This document shows, piece after piece, positions 1 through 8,716 of a stretch of DNA of 35,329 nt (positions are counted from its first letter, which is position 1; each line of letters begins with the position of its first letter). The position numbers and the translations under genes were made by a program. Under the pieces are notes generated by a model. The model was not told the DNA's origin, did no database searches, and was given only the letters and a program-made list of their open reading frames with translations. The stretch comes from Candidatus Saccharimonadota bacterium (GTDB taxonomy: Bacteria > Patescibacteriota > Saccharimonadia > Saccharimonadales > Saccharimonadaceae), in the NCBI GenBank assembly GCA_905371595.1, contig CAJPLU010000003.1:1-35329 (forward strand), read 5' to 3'.

Positions 1-269
1 TTGCTAACTGGTGGGTTGAAAATCGACATCAGATTAAAGGCGTATCTATGCGAAAACTGCGTAGCGAATTGGCGGCAAAAGGTATAGCACAAACAATCAT
101 TGATTCGGTAATCGCAGATTCGTCGCGTAATGATCTCGGCGAGCTGGCTAAAGTTATTGCTAAAAAACGCCGGCGTTACTCTGATGAGCAAAAGTTCATG
201 CAATATCTAGCGCGCCAGGGGTTTAGCTTTGATGATATCAAAACTGCTTTGCGCCGAGAAGATCGCTAA
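1..269 (+). CDS. recX: RecX family regulatory protein, C-terminal part
   Basis: Only the 3' end is present; the open frame enters the window at base 3 and is already reading protein there (ANWWVENRHQIKGVS before the first ATG at 48), so the start lies outside. The visible part is made of short helical repeats rich in Lys/Arg and ends in YLARQGFSFDDIKTALR, the pattern of the last three-helix repeat of RecX, which binds RecA filaments and modulates recombinase activity. Its TAA stop (267-269) overlaps the stop of the convergent PRC-barrel gene, with no terminator between them. The family call rests on this repeat pattern alone. Confidence 0.8.
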   Translation, partial: ANWWVENRHQIKGVSMRKLRSELAAKGIAQTIIDSVIADSSRNDLGELAKVIAKKRRRYSDEQKFMQYLARQGFSFDDIKTALRREDR

Positions 270-844
270 TCAATATCCGAATTCTGTCGAGCTTGCTTTG
301 GTTTGCGGAACGGATTGATATAGCTACCGACTACTTCATGAAGTTCTGGCTCAGGGGCTTTAGCTTGGGAATGAACGACAATTGAATCGTTATTAATCTC
401 GATAATCTGGCTGCGATGTACCAAAATCTCAGTATCATTGAAACTACGCAATAGCGGCCGCTTGACCGACAGCTGCATAATAAGAAACTGCGTGGTATCT
501 ATTGTGAAGTCGATGACTTTACCAAGTTTATGGCGTTTTTCGTCAAGTACTAGTTTGCCGATGATATCAAACTTTAGCTGGTAGACGTCGTTGACGCGCA
601 CAACGTCGGTCGGAGCTATGAATTGGTCGATGTCGTCGACAATGAAGCCTATATTGCTCAGTTCGCGGACATCGCTAAGCAACATCAGCGCGGGGTGTTG
701 CTGAATTAGCGGCCCTGACACTTCGAAGGCGATAATTTGTAGATTGGCGGGATTAATGATTGCGCGGGTTGTGCGCGCTACCTTGCCGCCAGTTTGAATA
801 CTGAATATTTCTGCATTGAGTACCGCTGAACCGAGCAAAATCAT
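266..844 (-). CDS. PRC-barrel domain protein at the end of the pilus cluster
   Basis: 192 aa, last gene of the minus-strand type IV pilus cluster, starting 3 nt after the preceding stop. It has no signal peptide or membrane span. Two beta-rich halves (about 1-80 and 85-165) each resemble a PRC-barrel: hydrophobic strands followed by a 'KLGKVIDFTIDTTQFLIMQL' type segment typical of the family. PRC-barrels occur in photosynthetic reaction centre H subunits, RimM and small adaptor proteins. Here the position suggests an accessory or regulatory role in pilus assembly, but that is inference from context. The C-terminus (PFRKPKQARQNSDID) is polar and probably disordered. Confidence 0.65.
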   Translation of the reverse strand: MILLGSAVLNAEIFSIQTGGKVARTTRAIINPANLQIIAFEVSGPLIQQHPALMLLSDVRELSNIGFIVDDIDQFIAPTDVVRVNDVYQLKFDIIGKLVLDEKRHKLGKVIDFTIDTTQFLIMQLSVKRPLLRSFNDTEILVHRSQIIEINNDSIVVHSQAKAPEPELHEVVGSYINPFRKPKQARQNSDID

Positions 845-847
845 AGA

Positions 848-1123
848 CTAAAACGGGTTTGTCCTATCGTTGGCTGGCGGCGGCGTGCTCGGTGCATTAC
901 CAGCTGATTTTAGCTTGCGGATGCGTTTGATGGTAGTATCATCAAAACTAGCGGAGGTGCTAGCTTGCGGTTCTTCTGCTGGCGTAGTGAGTGTTTGGTA
1001 GAGTAGGATGGTAGCAACTGACAATCCGCCAGCAGCTAACATGAAAAACAATAAAAAGTGATACCGGCCAAAGAATTTAGCTGTCTTTGCGCCGAGAATG
1101 CGAAATGCGTCTGAGACTTCCAT
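848..1123 (-). CDS. Small single-pass membrane protein of the pilus cluster
   Basis: 91 aa with a cytoplasmic N-terminus, one strong membrane segment (about 22-42, FLLFFMLAAGGLSVATILLY) and a Pro/Thr/Asn-rich tail with NAPSTPPPANDRTNPF at the end. Its ATG at 1123 overlaps the last base of pilO. The position after pilO is where PilP-like proteins are found in Proteobacteria, and a short TM protein with a proline-rich tail fits a reduced analogue. No sequence motif proves homology, so it is left unnamed. Confidence 0.7.
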   Translation of the reverse strand: MEVSDAFRILGAKTAKFFGRYHFLLFFMLAAGGLSVATILLYQTLTTPAEEPQASTSASFDDTTIKRIRKLKSAGNAPSTPPPANDRTNPF

Positions 1124-1731
1124 TATTTTGTATATACCTCCAGAGTTAGTGCGCTAACTGTGATGCCGTTGTTGTCGTCTTTGGCTAAGGCCAGGTTAGA
1201 AATTTGCATCCGGAAAAGCCCTTGTTCTAAAGAGCGCAAGAAAATGTACGCTTGCTCATAGGATACCGGATTACTCAAGTTAACAGTAGCGGTAACCGAT
1301 TTGAAGCCGTCTGGCGCTGGTTTTTTAGCGTTTTTAGCAGTGCTAGACGACGATGAGCTTGATGAGCTGCTGGATTTACTTTCATTTGCTGAAAAATCGA
1401 TTGAAGCGATTTTAATACCAGCGCTATTTGCGTGATTTTCGATGTCGCTGACAATTTGATCTTGATAATGATATTTCTTGCTGGTCGAAACGATTTGTTC
1501 AGCGCGTTTTACGTCGCTTTTGCTGTTGTCTAGTTTCGATTTGAGGCTTGAAAGGGCTTGTAATTCGTTGCTAGAGGCTTGTGCTTCGGTATTGAGTTTG
1601 CGGGTTTCCTCTGCATATTTAACAATCTCTTGGTGTCCGAAGACGAAACTGCCTACGCCCGCTGCCGCAATAACTAGTAGGCTGACGATAAGCAAAATGC
1701 GGAATGTAGTTGGTTTTAGAACGAATTTCAT
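1123..1731 (-). CDS. pilO: PilO-like type IV pilus inner-membrane assembly protein
   Basis: 202 aa: short cytoplasmic N-terminus, one membrane span (about 11-31), a coiled-coil stretch (35-85) and a C-terminal alpha/beta domain (100-200), the usual PilO layout. PilO pairs with PilN in the inner-membrane alignment subcomplex. The gene overlaps pilN by 4 nt. An unusual feature is a run of 11 serines (S120-S130) in a loop of the C-terminal domain. It is encoded by mixed TCN and AGC codons, so it is not a simple replication-slippage tract. The name rests on gene order and topology more than on sequence identity. Confidence 0.8.
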   Translation of the reverse strand: MKFVLKPTTFRILLIVSLLVIAAAGVGSFVFGHQEIVKYAEETRKLNTEAQASSNELQALSSLKSKLDNSKSDVKRAEQIVSTSKKYHYQDQIVSDIENHANSAGIKIASIDFSANESKSSSSSSSSSSSTAKNAKKPAPDGFKSVTATVNLSNPVSYEQAYIFLRSLEQGLFRMQISNLALAKDDNNGITVSALTLEVYTK

Positions 1732-2294
1732 GGCAGTACCTTCTTTGAATAGATTACAGTGTAATTTGCCTGAAATGTATTGTCGCCAATTTCGTGCGTA
1801 GCGTTTGATAGGCTAACACTGTCAAAAACTTTAACTTTGTTGATAGACGTCTCTTGCAAGCTATTTTTGACTTCAATGGCCTGCGCGTACGAACTGACGT
1901 GGGTTTGAATTTGCACGGAAGCAGTTCCAAAAGTCGTCGGGTCGATTGATATGCCAGTGAGCGAGGCGCCGTTTGGCAACCTCTTGGCAATCGCATTTAG
2001 AATATCAGTATATGGCGCTTGAGTGTCAAGAATGTATTTTGCTACCCGCAGGTTAGAACGATACTTTTCGGCATCACTCTTGACCGAGCTGAAGGCTGAA
2101 GATTTACTTTGATTGTCATTTATGGTTTCTCTGCTGGCAGACTGGTTGAATACTAGCATAAAATACGAGCTGATTAGCTCAACTACAATAATCACAACAA
2201 CTATCAGCGACATGACAACATAGCGCATTAAAATTGAGTTAGCCCGGGCAGCCTTAATTTGCTTGCGTTCTTCGGGTGAAAGTAGGTTGATCAT
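1728..2294 (-). CDS. pilN: PilN-like type IV pilus assembly protein
   Basis: 188 aa. The N-terminus INLLSPEERKQIKAAR is the conserved cytoplasmic PilN segment that docks onto PilM. A single membrane helix follows (about 24-48), then a coiled coil and a C-terminal ferredoxin-like domain (about 100-185). Both ends overlap neighbours (4 nt with pilM and with pilO), so translation is probably coupled and stoichiometric. PilN is an inner-membrane component linking cytoplasmic PilM to periplasmic PilO. Confidence 0.87.
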   Translation of the reverse strand: MINLLSPEERKQIKAARANSILMRYVVMSLIVVVIIVVELISSYFMLVFNQSASRETINDNQSKSSAFSSVKSDAEKYRSNLRVAKYILDTQAPYTDILNAIAKRLPNGASLTGISIDPTTFGTASVQIQTHVSSYAQAIEVKNSLQETSINKVKVFDSVSLSNATHEIGDNTFQANYTVIYSKKVLP

Positions 2295-3349
2295 TTTTTT
2301 ACCTCCGATGGCCGTACGCTAGCCAGACCAGCGACGGTGATATAACGCGGACGAAACTGGCGGTGCGGTTTCTCAAGCGAGCCAAAATCAAGATCTTGCC
2401 ACGGGCTAGCGACGCGGGCCGGCAAAATGAAAGCGTTAGTAAAGTATTCGCCGATACCTGGCATATTTGCACCGCCGCCAACGATAAGAATTTGCTCGAT
2501 TTTTTTATCCTCCGAAATACGTTCGCTGTAGTAGCGGATGACCTTTTTGGCTTCTCCGACGATACGACCGAGGCTTGGTTTGAGGGCGGCTTCAATTTTG
2601 TCATGATCATCGCTTTGCCCGAGGCCGTTGAGGACTTTATACTGGTGAGCTTTTTCTAGCGACACTTGCATTTTACTAGCGATATCTAGAGTGAAGTTAT
2701 TGCCGCCGACATTAGCCGAACCGGTAATGAGAATCGCTGAATCTTCCAGGACGGCAATATCGGTACTGGTGGCGCCGACGTCGATAACTAGCGTGGTACG
2801 ATTGCCTTCCTCGGTTTTGGTCAGGATGCGGGCGACCGCATTCATGCTCGGTTCAACGGCAACTGGACGCAGGTCGACTTCCTTGGCAACTTGCGTAACT
2901 GTATCAACCAGCGCGCGCGGTGCGGCTGAGACGACAACCATCAGGGTCTCTTTGGTGCGTTTAATAATTTCGTAGTCAGTATATAACGAGTCTGACGGTA
3001 CTGGTATATAGCGTTCGACTTCTAGCTGGGCAGCGCTGGCAATATGCTTTTCTTCGCTCGCTGGCAGAGTAAAGGTGCGCGAATAAGTGCGACTCGTTGG
3101 CAAGCCAATTACTACGTGGTTAGAAGGCAGGGAGCCGATAATGCGATCTCGAAACATATTGGCTATGTGTTCGCGCAGATACTCGTGGTCGTCGGTGTCG
3201 AGCGCTTCCTGTGTCTTAACCGGGTCAAGATCGACTGAGCCGTAGCCGCGAACGTCAGCGTGTTTCTGGTTGATGGCCATGACTTTAACACCAGTATAAT
3301 TGATGTCGAGTCCGATGATCGGTTTGTCTTTGAAAAATAGTTTTACCAT
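2291..3349 (-). CDS. pilM: PilM, actin-like type IV pilus assembly ATPase
   Basis: 352 aa, the normal PilM length. It has an actin-like fold: N-terminal phosphate-1 motif IIGLDINYTGVKVMAI, a second nucleotide-binding motif TLVIDVGATSTDIAVL in the middle, and LIVGGGANMPGIGEYF near the C-terminus. PilM is cytoplasmic and recruits the PilN N-terminal peptide. The ATG at 3349 is preceded by an AAAAGGG SD, and a TGCTATACT element lies about 20 nt upstream, so pilM-N-O may have its own promoter inside the cluster. Confidence 0.93.
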   Translation of the reverse strand: MVKLFFKDKPIIGLDINYTGVKVMAINQKHADVRGYGSVDLDPVKTQEALDTDDHEYLREHIANMFRDRIIGSLPSNHVVIGLPTSRTYSRTFTLPASEEKHIASAAQLEVERYIPVPSDSLYTDYEIIKRTKETLMVVVSAAPRALVDTVTQVAKEVDLRPVAVEPSMNAVARILTKTEEGNRTTLVIDVGATSTDIAVLEDSAILITGSANVGGNNFTLDIASKMQVSLEKAHQYKVLNGLGQSDDHDKIEAALKPSLGRIVGEAKKVIRYYSERISEDKKIEQILIVGGGANMPGIGEYFTNAFILPARVASPWQDLDFGSLEKPHRQFRPRYITVAGLASVRPSEVKK

Positions 3350-3369
3350 GGATGCCCTTTTCTATATAC

Positions 3370-3378
3370 AGTATAGCA
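3370..3378 (-). promoter_or_regulatory. Extended -10 promoter for pilM
   Basis: Reading the minus strand, TGC-TATACT lies 20 nt before the pilM ATG with an SD-like AAAAGGG between them. I see no convincing -35; the extended TG motif may compensate. This is the only clear gap (35 nt) within the pilus cluster. Confidence 0.5.
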
Positions 3379-3384
3379 TAAGTT

Positions 3385-4611
3385 TTATTGTTTAATACTC
3401 GTTGATAAGCCGGCAATTGGCATCATAACGCTAGCGGCAATCAGCCCCACCATGCCGCCCATCAACACGATCATTACCGGTTCAATAATTGAGCCGATAC
3501 TGTCGATGGCGACGTCAACTTCTTCTTCGTAAAAGTCGGCTACTTTGACTAGCACGACGTCGGTTTGGCCAGTTTCTTCGCCGACAGCTAGCATCTGCGA
3601 GACGATTGGCGGGAACAGTCCGGTTTTTTCGATGATTGTTGATAAGTTTTTGCCGTTTTCGACTTCCTTGGCAGCTTTTAGCAGAGCTTCCTCGTAAACA
3701 ACATTGCCGACTGAGTGTGAAGTGACTTCGAGCGATTCTAGAACAGCCGCGCCAGATCCCATAAGCGCTGAAAACGTACGAGCAAAGCGGGCGACGGCTA
3801 CTTTCTGAATGATGCTACTGATAGCTGGTATCTTGAGGACAAAACGGTGAAAAGTGTGTTTGCCAGCTGTGGTATTCAGCCAGCGCCGCAAGAAGTAAAC
3901 GATAGCGATTAGTACTGGTATCAGCAAGTATCCTTTAGTCGTCAAAAAACCGCTAATTGACAGCATCACTTGAGTCAAAGCTGGTAGTTCAGCATCCTCG
4001 CCGCCAAACCCTTTAATCATTTCGCCGATTTGCGGGATGACAAACACCATCAAAACCAAAAAGGCCATAATAGTAATAACCAGCAAAACTAACGGATAAG
4101 TCATCGCTCCTTTAATTTTTTTGCGGATGCCAGCGCTTTTTTCTTGCTGAATAGCTAGGCGCCTAAGGATATCGTCAAGAATACCGCCAGCTTCGCCAGC
4201 ACGCACCATATTGACATAAACATCGTTAAAAGTAGCTGGATGTTTGCCCAGGGCGTCAGCTAGCTGCATGCCAGATTGAACATCCTTAATGATATCGCCA
4301 AGGACTGCTTTGAGGGCTGGACTATCAGTGTGATCATGTTGCGAAGAAAGTGCTCGCAGCAACGGCACGCCAGCACTAACCATGGCGCTCATCTGGCGGG
4401 TGAACATCACGATGTCGTCGGTTTTAACTTTTTTCTTGCCGCCGCCAAAACTAATACTGGCTAGTCCTTTCTTTTCAAGCGAGTCAATACTGAGCGGTGA
4501 CAAACCTTGCTTGGTTAGGGCAGATAAAGCTCCAGGCCGATCGCTAGCCTCGATGTTGCCTTGGATGACATCGCCAGACTTATTAGTTGCAACATAAGAG
4601 AAAGATGCCAT
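3385..4611 (-). CDS. pilC: PilC, type IV pilus / type II secretion platform protein
   Basis: 408 aa, usual family length. The N-terminus FSYVATNKSGDVIQGNIEA is the cytoplasmic PilC/GspF start. Two homologous T2SSF domains follow (about 68-190 and 275-400), each opening with a motif such as MFTRQMSAMVSAGVPLLRAL and each followed by membrane helices. PilC is the inner-membrane platform that couples the PilB motor to pilin assembly. Its ATG at 4611 shares bases with the pilB stop codon. Confidence 0.94.
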   Translation of the reverse strand: MASFSYVATNKSGDVIQGNIEASDRPGALSALTKQGLSPLSIDSLEKKGLASISFGGGKKKVKTDDIVMFTRQMSAMVSAGVPLLRALSSQHDHTDSPALKAVLGDIIKDVQSGMQLADALGKHPATFNDVYVNMVRAGEAGGILDDILRRLAIQQEKSAGIRKKIKGAMTYPLVLLVITIMAFLVLMVFVIPQIGEMIKGFGGEDAELPALTQVMLSISGFLTTKGYLLIPVLIAIVYFLRRWLNTTAGKHTFHRFVLKIPAISSIIQKVAVARFARTFSALMGSGAAVLESLEVTSHSVGNVVYEEALLKAAKEVENGKNLSTIIEKTGLFPPIVSQMLAVGEETGQTDVVLVKVADFYEEEVDVAIDSIGSIIEPVMIVLMGGMVGLIAASVMMPIAGLSTSIKQ

Positions 4612-6395
4612 TAGGATTCCCTCGTAACACGCAGCACCTCGTCGAGCGTAGTGTTGCCGCGTAATGTTTTAACTAATCCATCAGATTGCATTGTAATCAT
4701 TCCCTCCTTGATTGCTTGATCTTGAATCTGGTTGCTAGTGGCGTCGGAAGTTATCATTTTTTGAATTTCGCGCGACATACCCAACACTTCGTAAATACCG
4801 ACGCGCCCCTTGAAGCCGACGTGTCCGCACTCGTCGCAGCCGCCTGGGTGCGCTCGCCAGAGGGTGCGAATAGTAGTCTCGTCGGTGCCAGCTGGCGTGT
4901 CACCGCCAACTTTTTGCTCGATGGCTTGTAATTCTAGATCATGAATATGTGCAAACGTTTGGTCTGGACGCAGATTGAACAGCGAGACTATTTCGTTGAT
5001 TTCGTCTGGCGTCGGTACGTATTGTTCGCGACAGTTCATGCACAGTCGTCGTACTAAGCGCTGCCCAACGACCGCCTTGACTGTTGAAGCGATTAAGAAT
5101 GGCTCGATACCCATATCCAATAAACGTGGTAGACAAGTCGCCGCATTGTTGGTGTGCAAGGTTGAAAATACCAAGTGCCCAGTCAGAGCCGCCTGTACGC
5201 CTAGGTTGGCTGTCTCGCCGTCGCGGATCTCGCCGACCATGATGATGTTCGGATCTTGGCGCAGCAGTGCTCGCAGCCCTGAGGCGAAAGTCATGCCAGC
5301 TTTGGCGTTGGTTTGGGTTTGGTTGACGCCGGGGATTTTGTATTCGACTGGATCCTCGATAGTTGAGATATTAACCTCCGGCGTGTTTAGCATAGATAGT
5401 ACTGAAAATAAGGAAGTAGACTTGCCGCTACCAGTTGGTCCAGTTACTAGAATCATGCCATTTGGTTCGGCAATAGCGTTGTTTATGATGGCTAGCGATC
5501 TGCCCCAATAACCAAGTTGTTGCAACGTGATTGCTTGGTTGGACTCGTCGAGAATTCGCATGACAACTTTCTCGCCGTCGGTAATTGGCAGAGTGCTAAC
5601 GCGCAAGGCGTATTGTTTGCCAGCAACTTTAATTTTGAAGCGGCCGTCTTGCGGCACGCGACGCTCGTCGATTTTTAGATTAGATAAAATTTTGATACGG
5701 CTAACCAATGCATTAAGGACGTTGCGCGGTAATTGGTTGACTTCTTTAAGTACGCCATCGATACGGTAGCGGACTTGCACGAAATTTTCCCGCGGCTCGA
5801 TATGAATGTCGGATGCTTGCGAGCGGATGGCATACTCTAGGAGCAGATTAACAGTCTGAGCGATTGGCGAGTCTTCAGCAACGTCGGCTTCGGAAACTTT
5901 TTGATCCGAACCGTCGTCCTCGCGCTGCACATCGATAACCTCGTTGAGCTCTTGGTTGACATCGCCGCGGTAGTTCTCTAGACACTGCAAAATATTAGAA
6001 TGCGGCGCAATATATATTTTGGTATTGCTGCCGATCTCTTTCTCGATGAAATTAGTGGCTAGCACGTCGTCTGGATCATCCATCGCCAAGTGCATAGTGC
6101 CATCTTCATCAATCTGAAAAACAACTGCATTGTACTGGCGGGCGATACGCTCTGGGATGCGGTTCAGTACCTCGCTCGGAATATTACGTGGATCGACCTC
6201 AATGTAAGGTATATCGGCGTACTGTGCAAAAAGCTTTGTCAAGTCGGTCTCAGACACAAGCTTTGAATCTAACACAATATCTTGCAGTGGTCGCGAAGAA
6301 CGTTCCGCCTCTTCCATTAGCGGTTTGAGAGTTTCTTCGGTCGCAATATTATTACGCGTCAGAATCTTGACCAGAGTATTATTTAGGATCCTCAT
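4611..6395 (-). CDS. pilB: PilB/GspE-type pilus extension ATPase
   Basis: 594 aa. The N-terminal MshEN-like domain (about 1-150) is followed by the secretion ATPase core: Walker A GPTGSGKST (319-327), atypical Walker B IIMVGEIRD (384-392), Asp and His boxes between and after, and a zinc tetracysteine element from C452-x2-C455 and C520-x2-C523. Cytoplasmic hexameric motor for pilus extension. First gene of the cluster. No retraction ATPase PilT, prepilin peptidase or pilin gene is seen in this window, so those must lie elsewhere if present. Confidence 0.95.
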   Translation of the reverse strand: MRILNNTLVKILTRNNIATEETLKPLMEEAERSSRPLQDIVLDSKLVSETDLTKLFAQYADIPYIEVDPRNIPSEVLNRIPERIARQYNAVVFQIDEDGTMHLAMDDPDDVLATNFIEKEIGSNTKIYIAPHSNILQCLENYRGDVNQELNEVIDVQREDDGSDQKVSEADVAEDSPIAQTVNLLLEYAIRSQASDIHIEPRENFVQVRYRIDGVLKEVNQLPRNVLNALVSRIKILSNLKIDERRVPQDGRFKIKVAGKQYALRVSTLPITDGEKVVMRILDESNQAITLQQLGYWGRSLAIINNAIAEPNGMILVTGPTGSGKSTSLFSVLSMLNTPEVNISTIEDPVEYKIPGVNQTQTNAKAGMTFASGLRALLRQDPNIIMVGEIRDGETANLGVQAALTGHLVFSTLHTNNAATCLPRLLDMGIEPFLIASTVKAVVGQRLVRRLCMNCREQYVPTPDEINEIVSLFNLRPDQTFAHIHDLELQAIEQKVGGDTPAGTDETTIRTLWRAHPGGCDECGHVGFKGRVGIYEVLGMSREIQKMITSDATSNQIQDQAIKEGMITMQSDGLVKTLRGNTTLDEVLRVTRES

Positions 6396-6408
6396 AATTC
6401 TTATGCTA

Positions 6409-6414
6409 ATTGTA
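6409..6414 (-). promoter_or_regulatory. Possible -10 of the pil cluster
   Basis: TACAAT on the minus strand 13 nt before the pilB ATG would give a leader of about 5 nt with no SD. No good -35 is visible. It faces away from the aspS promoter across a 96-nt divergent intergenic region. Confidence 0.35.
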
Positions 6415-6453
6415 GCGCATTTTATTTAGAAAAGCTATCAATGCAGCGCAGAT

Positions 6454-6482
6454 TGGTAAAGGATGGTCAAATCGAGTATAAT
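6454..6482 (+). promoter_or_regulatory. aspS promoter, probably leaderless
   Basis: TTGGTA (6454-6459), a 17-nt spacer and TATAAT (6477-6482). The ATG at 6492 begins 9 nt after the -10, so transcription should start at or within a few bases of the start codon. This decides the aspS start: an upstream in-frame ATG at 6441 precedes the promoter and would not be transcribed from it. Confidence 0.7.
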
Positions 6483-6491
6483 AACAGAGAT

Positions 6492-8267
6492 ATGAAGCGA
6501 ACTTTTAATATACAGGCGGCGCAACTTGCCGGCGAAAAAATTTCAGTTAGCGGCTGGGTGCACTCGCGCCGCGATCATGGCGGGCTAATTTTTGTTGATT
6601 TACGCGATCACACCAGTTTGTTGCAGCTAGTTTTTAATTCTGATAATCCGGAAGCATTTTCGCTTGCTGATGAGTTGCGCGATGAATTTGTCATTCGCGC
6701 CGAAGGCATGGTGCGCGAACGCGCGGCTGGACTAAAGAATGATAAAATTCCGACTGGCGCAGTTGAATTGGTGGTTGAGAAGTTGACGTTACTTAATCGC
6801 GCCGAGACCTTGCCAATCCAGCCCTTTGCCGAGGAAAACCAAGCGGGCGAGGACTTGCGTTTTAAGTATCGTTACCTCGACCTGCGTCGCCCGAAGATGC
6901 AACAGATGCTGAAAAAACGTGCTGAAATGTACCGGCGCATGCATCAGTATATGGACGATCGCGACTTCATCGAAATCCAGACGCCGATTTTGGCAAATTC
7001 TAGCCCCGAGGGCGCGCGCGATTTTCTCATCCCCAGTCGTTTGCAAGAGGGCAAGTTTTACGCGCTGCCGCAAGCACCGCAGCAGTTCAAGCAGCTGCTG
7101 ATGGTTGGCGGTGTACCGCGATATTATCAGTTGGCGGCGTGTTTTCGTGACGAAGATCCGCGGGCTGATCGATTGTACGGCGAGTTTTATCAGCTGGATC
7201 TGGAGATGAGCTTTGTTGAGGACGGCGAGGAAGTTCGCCAGGAGGTTGAGCCGCTGATGCGGCAGCTCGCGACTGAGTTTGCGGGCAAGAAGTTGCTGGA
7301 CTTGAGCGGTCTCGCGGTCGGTGACGGCAGTCCAATTCCGCGCATTTCCTACCGCGACACCATGGAGACATATGGCTCGGACAAGCCGGACTTGCGCTTT
7401 GGCATGGAGCTGATTGAACTAACCGATGTGTTTACGGGTACCGAATTTGGCGTGTTCAAGAACGCCGAGTGTATCAAGGCGATTTGCGTTAAAAATGGCG
7501 CCAGTCTCAGCCGCAAGCAAATCGACCAATTCACTGACATTGCTAAGAGTGAAGGGGCGGGCGGTTTAGCTTACATCACTTACCAAGATGGCGAGGCAAA
7601 ATCACCAATTGCCAAGTTCTTGAGCGAGACAGAACTTACGGCAATCCAACAAAAAACTGGTGCAGTTGATGGCGATGCAGTCTTTTTCGGCGCCGACACT
7701 CGCCCAGTCGTCAACGCCGTGCTTGGCCGTCTGCGAAACGAATTTGCCACTAATTTCAACTTGAAAAAATCGGATGAGGTAGCCTTGGCTTGGATCGTTG
7801 ATTTTCCGTTTTATGAGTGGGACGACCACGGCAAGAAGCTTGACTTTGGCCACAATCCATTTAGCATGCCAAAGGGCGGCCTAGAGGCGCTGGAATCGGC
7901 GACGACCGATACTGAAAAACTGGCTATCGTGGCTGACCAGTTCGACATGGTGATGAATGGCTACGAAATTTGCTCCGGTGGCGTGCGCAACCACAACCCA
8001 GCAGTGCTATATAAAGTGTTTGACCTACTTGGCTTTAGTGAAAGCTACGTCGAGGAAAAGTTTGGCGCCATGCTCAACGCCTTCAAATACGGTGCACCGC
8101 CGCACGCTGGCTGTGCCTTTGGTGTTGACCGTATCCTCATGGAGCTCATCGACGAAACGAACGTCCGCGAAACCTTGGCTTTTCCAAAGAACGGCTCCGG
8201 CGTCGACGTGATGATGGCTTCGCCATCAACGGTTGATCCAGCGCAGCTAAAGGAATTGGGATTATGA
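6492..8267 (+). CDS. aspS: Aspartyl-tRNA synthetase, bacterial type
   Basis: 591 aa from the ATG at 6492, the usual bacterial AspRS size. Order: N-terminal OB-fold anticodon-binding domain (about 1-110, with VSGWVHSRRDHGGLIFVDLR), class II catalytic core with FIEIQTPILANSSPEGARDF and motif 2 CFRDEDPRADR, the bacteria-specific GAD insertion (about 285-400), and motif 3 GCAFGVDRILMEL near the C-terminus. It charges tRNA-Asp; whether it also charges tRNA-Asn depends on the presence of an asparaginyl-tRNA synthetase and GatCAB, not visible here. The stop overlaps the Nudix start (ATGA), so the two are translationally coupled. Confidence 0.96.
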   Translation: MKRTFNIQAAQLAGEKISVSGWVHSRRDHGGLIFVDLRDHTSLLQLVFNSDNPEAFSLADELRDEFVIRAEGMVRERAAGLKNDKIPTGAVELVVEKLTLLNRAETLPIQPFAEENQAGEDLRFKYRYLDLRRPKMQQMLKKRAEMYRRMHQYMDDRDFIEIQTPILANSSPEGARDFLIPSRLQEGKFYALPQAPQQFKQLLMVGGVPRYYQLAACFRDEDPRADRLYGEFYQLDLEMSFVEDGEEVRQEVEPLMRQLATEFAGKKLLDLSGLAVGDGSPIPRISYRDTMETYGSDKPDLRFGMELIELTDVFTGTEFGVFKNAECIKAICVKNGASLSRKQIDQFTDIAKSEGAGGLAYITYQDGEAKSPIAKFLSETELTAIQQKTGAVDGDAVFFGADTRPVVNAVLGRLRNEFATNFNLKKSDEVALAWIVDFPFYEWDDHGKKLDFGHNPFSMPKGGLEALESATTDTEKLAIVADQFDMVMNGYEICSGGVRNHNPAVLYKVFDLLGFSESYVEEKFGAMLNAFKYGAPPHAGCAFGVDRILMELIDETNVRETLAFPKNGSGVDVMMASPSTVDPAQLKELGL

Positions 8268-8692
8268 GCGCAATGTACGATCGACACGAAGTTAGCGTAA
8301 AAGTAGCGCTGTATAGCAGCGACGGCAAGCGTGTGCTACTGATGTATTATCCGCACGATGATGGCTTTGGCTTGCCGGGCGGACATATTGACGCTGGCGA
8401 AACGCCTGACGTGGCGCTAGAGCGAGAGCTGCGCGAGGAGCTGGGTATCACAATTGATGCGACGCCAGCTGATTTCTATATGCGCTATCCGCGAGGTAGT
8501 GCCGTCAAAGATCATAAAATTATTCTTGGCTACACGGCCATGGTTGACGGTAACATCGAAATACCGGACCGAGCGTGTGATGGAGGCGAGGAGCGTATAG
8601 TTTGGCTGACGCGAACAGAAGTCGAAGCTACTGACAAAATTGCGCCAGGCTACCGGGATTTTGTGCTGAAGTGGTGGCCGCAAGAAGCGTAA
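8264..8692 (+). CDS. Nudix hydrolase
   Basis: 142 aa. The Nudix box is intact (GHIDAGETPDVALERELREE then LGI), matching GX5EX7REUXEEXGU. The enzyme should hydrolyse a nucleoside diphosphate linked to another moiety, with Mg2+ held by the REXXEE glutamates; the substrate cannot be read from sequence. It starts inside the aspS stop codon (ATGA overlap); a second ATG three codons later is possible. Cytoplasmic, single domain. Confidence 0.9.
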   Translation: MSAMYDRHEVSVKVALYSSDGKRVLLMYYPHDDGFGLPGGHIDAGETPDVALERELREELGITIDATPADFYMRYPRGSAVKDHKIILGYTAMVDGNIEIPDRACDGGEERIVWLTRTEVEATDKIAPGYRDFVLKWWPQEA

Positions 8693-8716
8693 TATTTTAG
8701 GAGGTACAAGCAGGCT

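Noticed and set aside
1478..1801. Plus-strand and other overlapping reading frames inside pil, aspS, surface protein and ftsH genes
   Set aside because: They lie opposite or out of frame with clear family genes, have no SD or promoter and translate to low-complexity sequence, so they are shadows.
6441..6491. Extended aspS start at 6441 adding 17 residues
   Set aside because: The extra residues are not AspRS-like and the strong TTGGTA-17-TATAAT promoter lies inside that stretch, so the ATG at 6492 is preferred.
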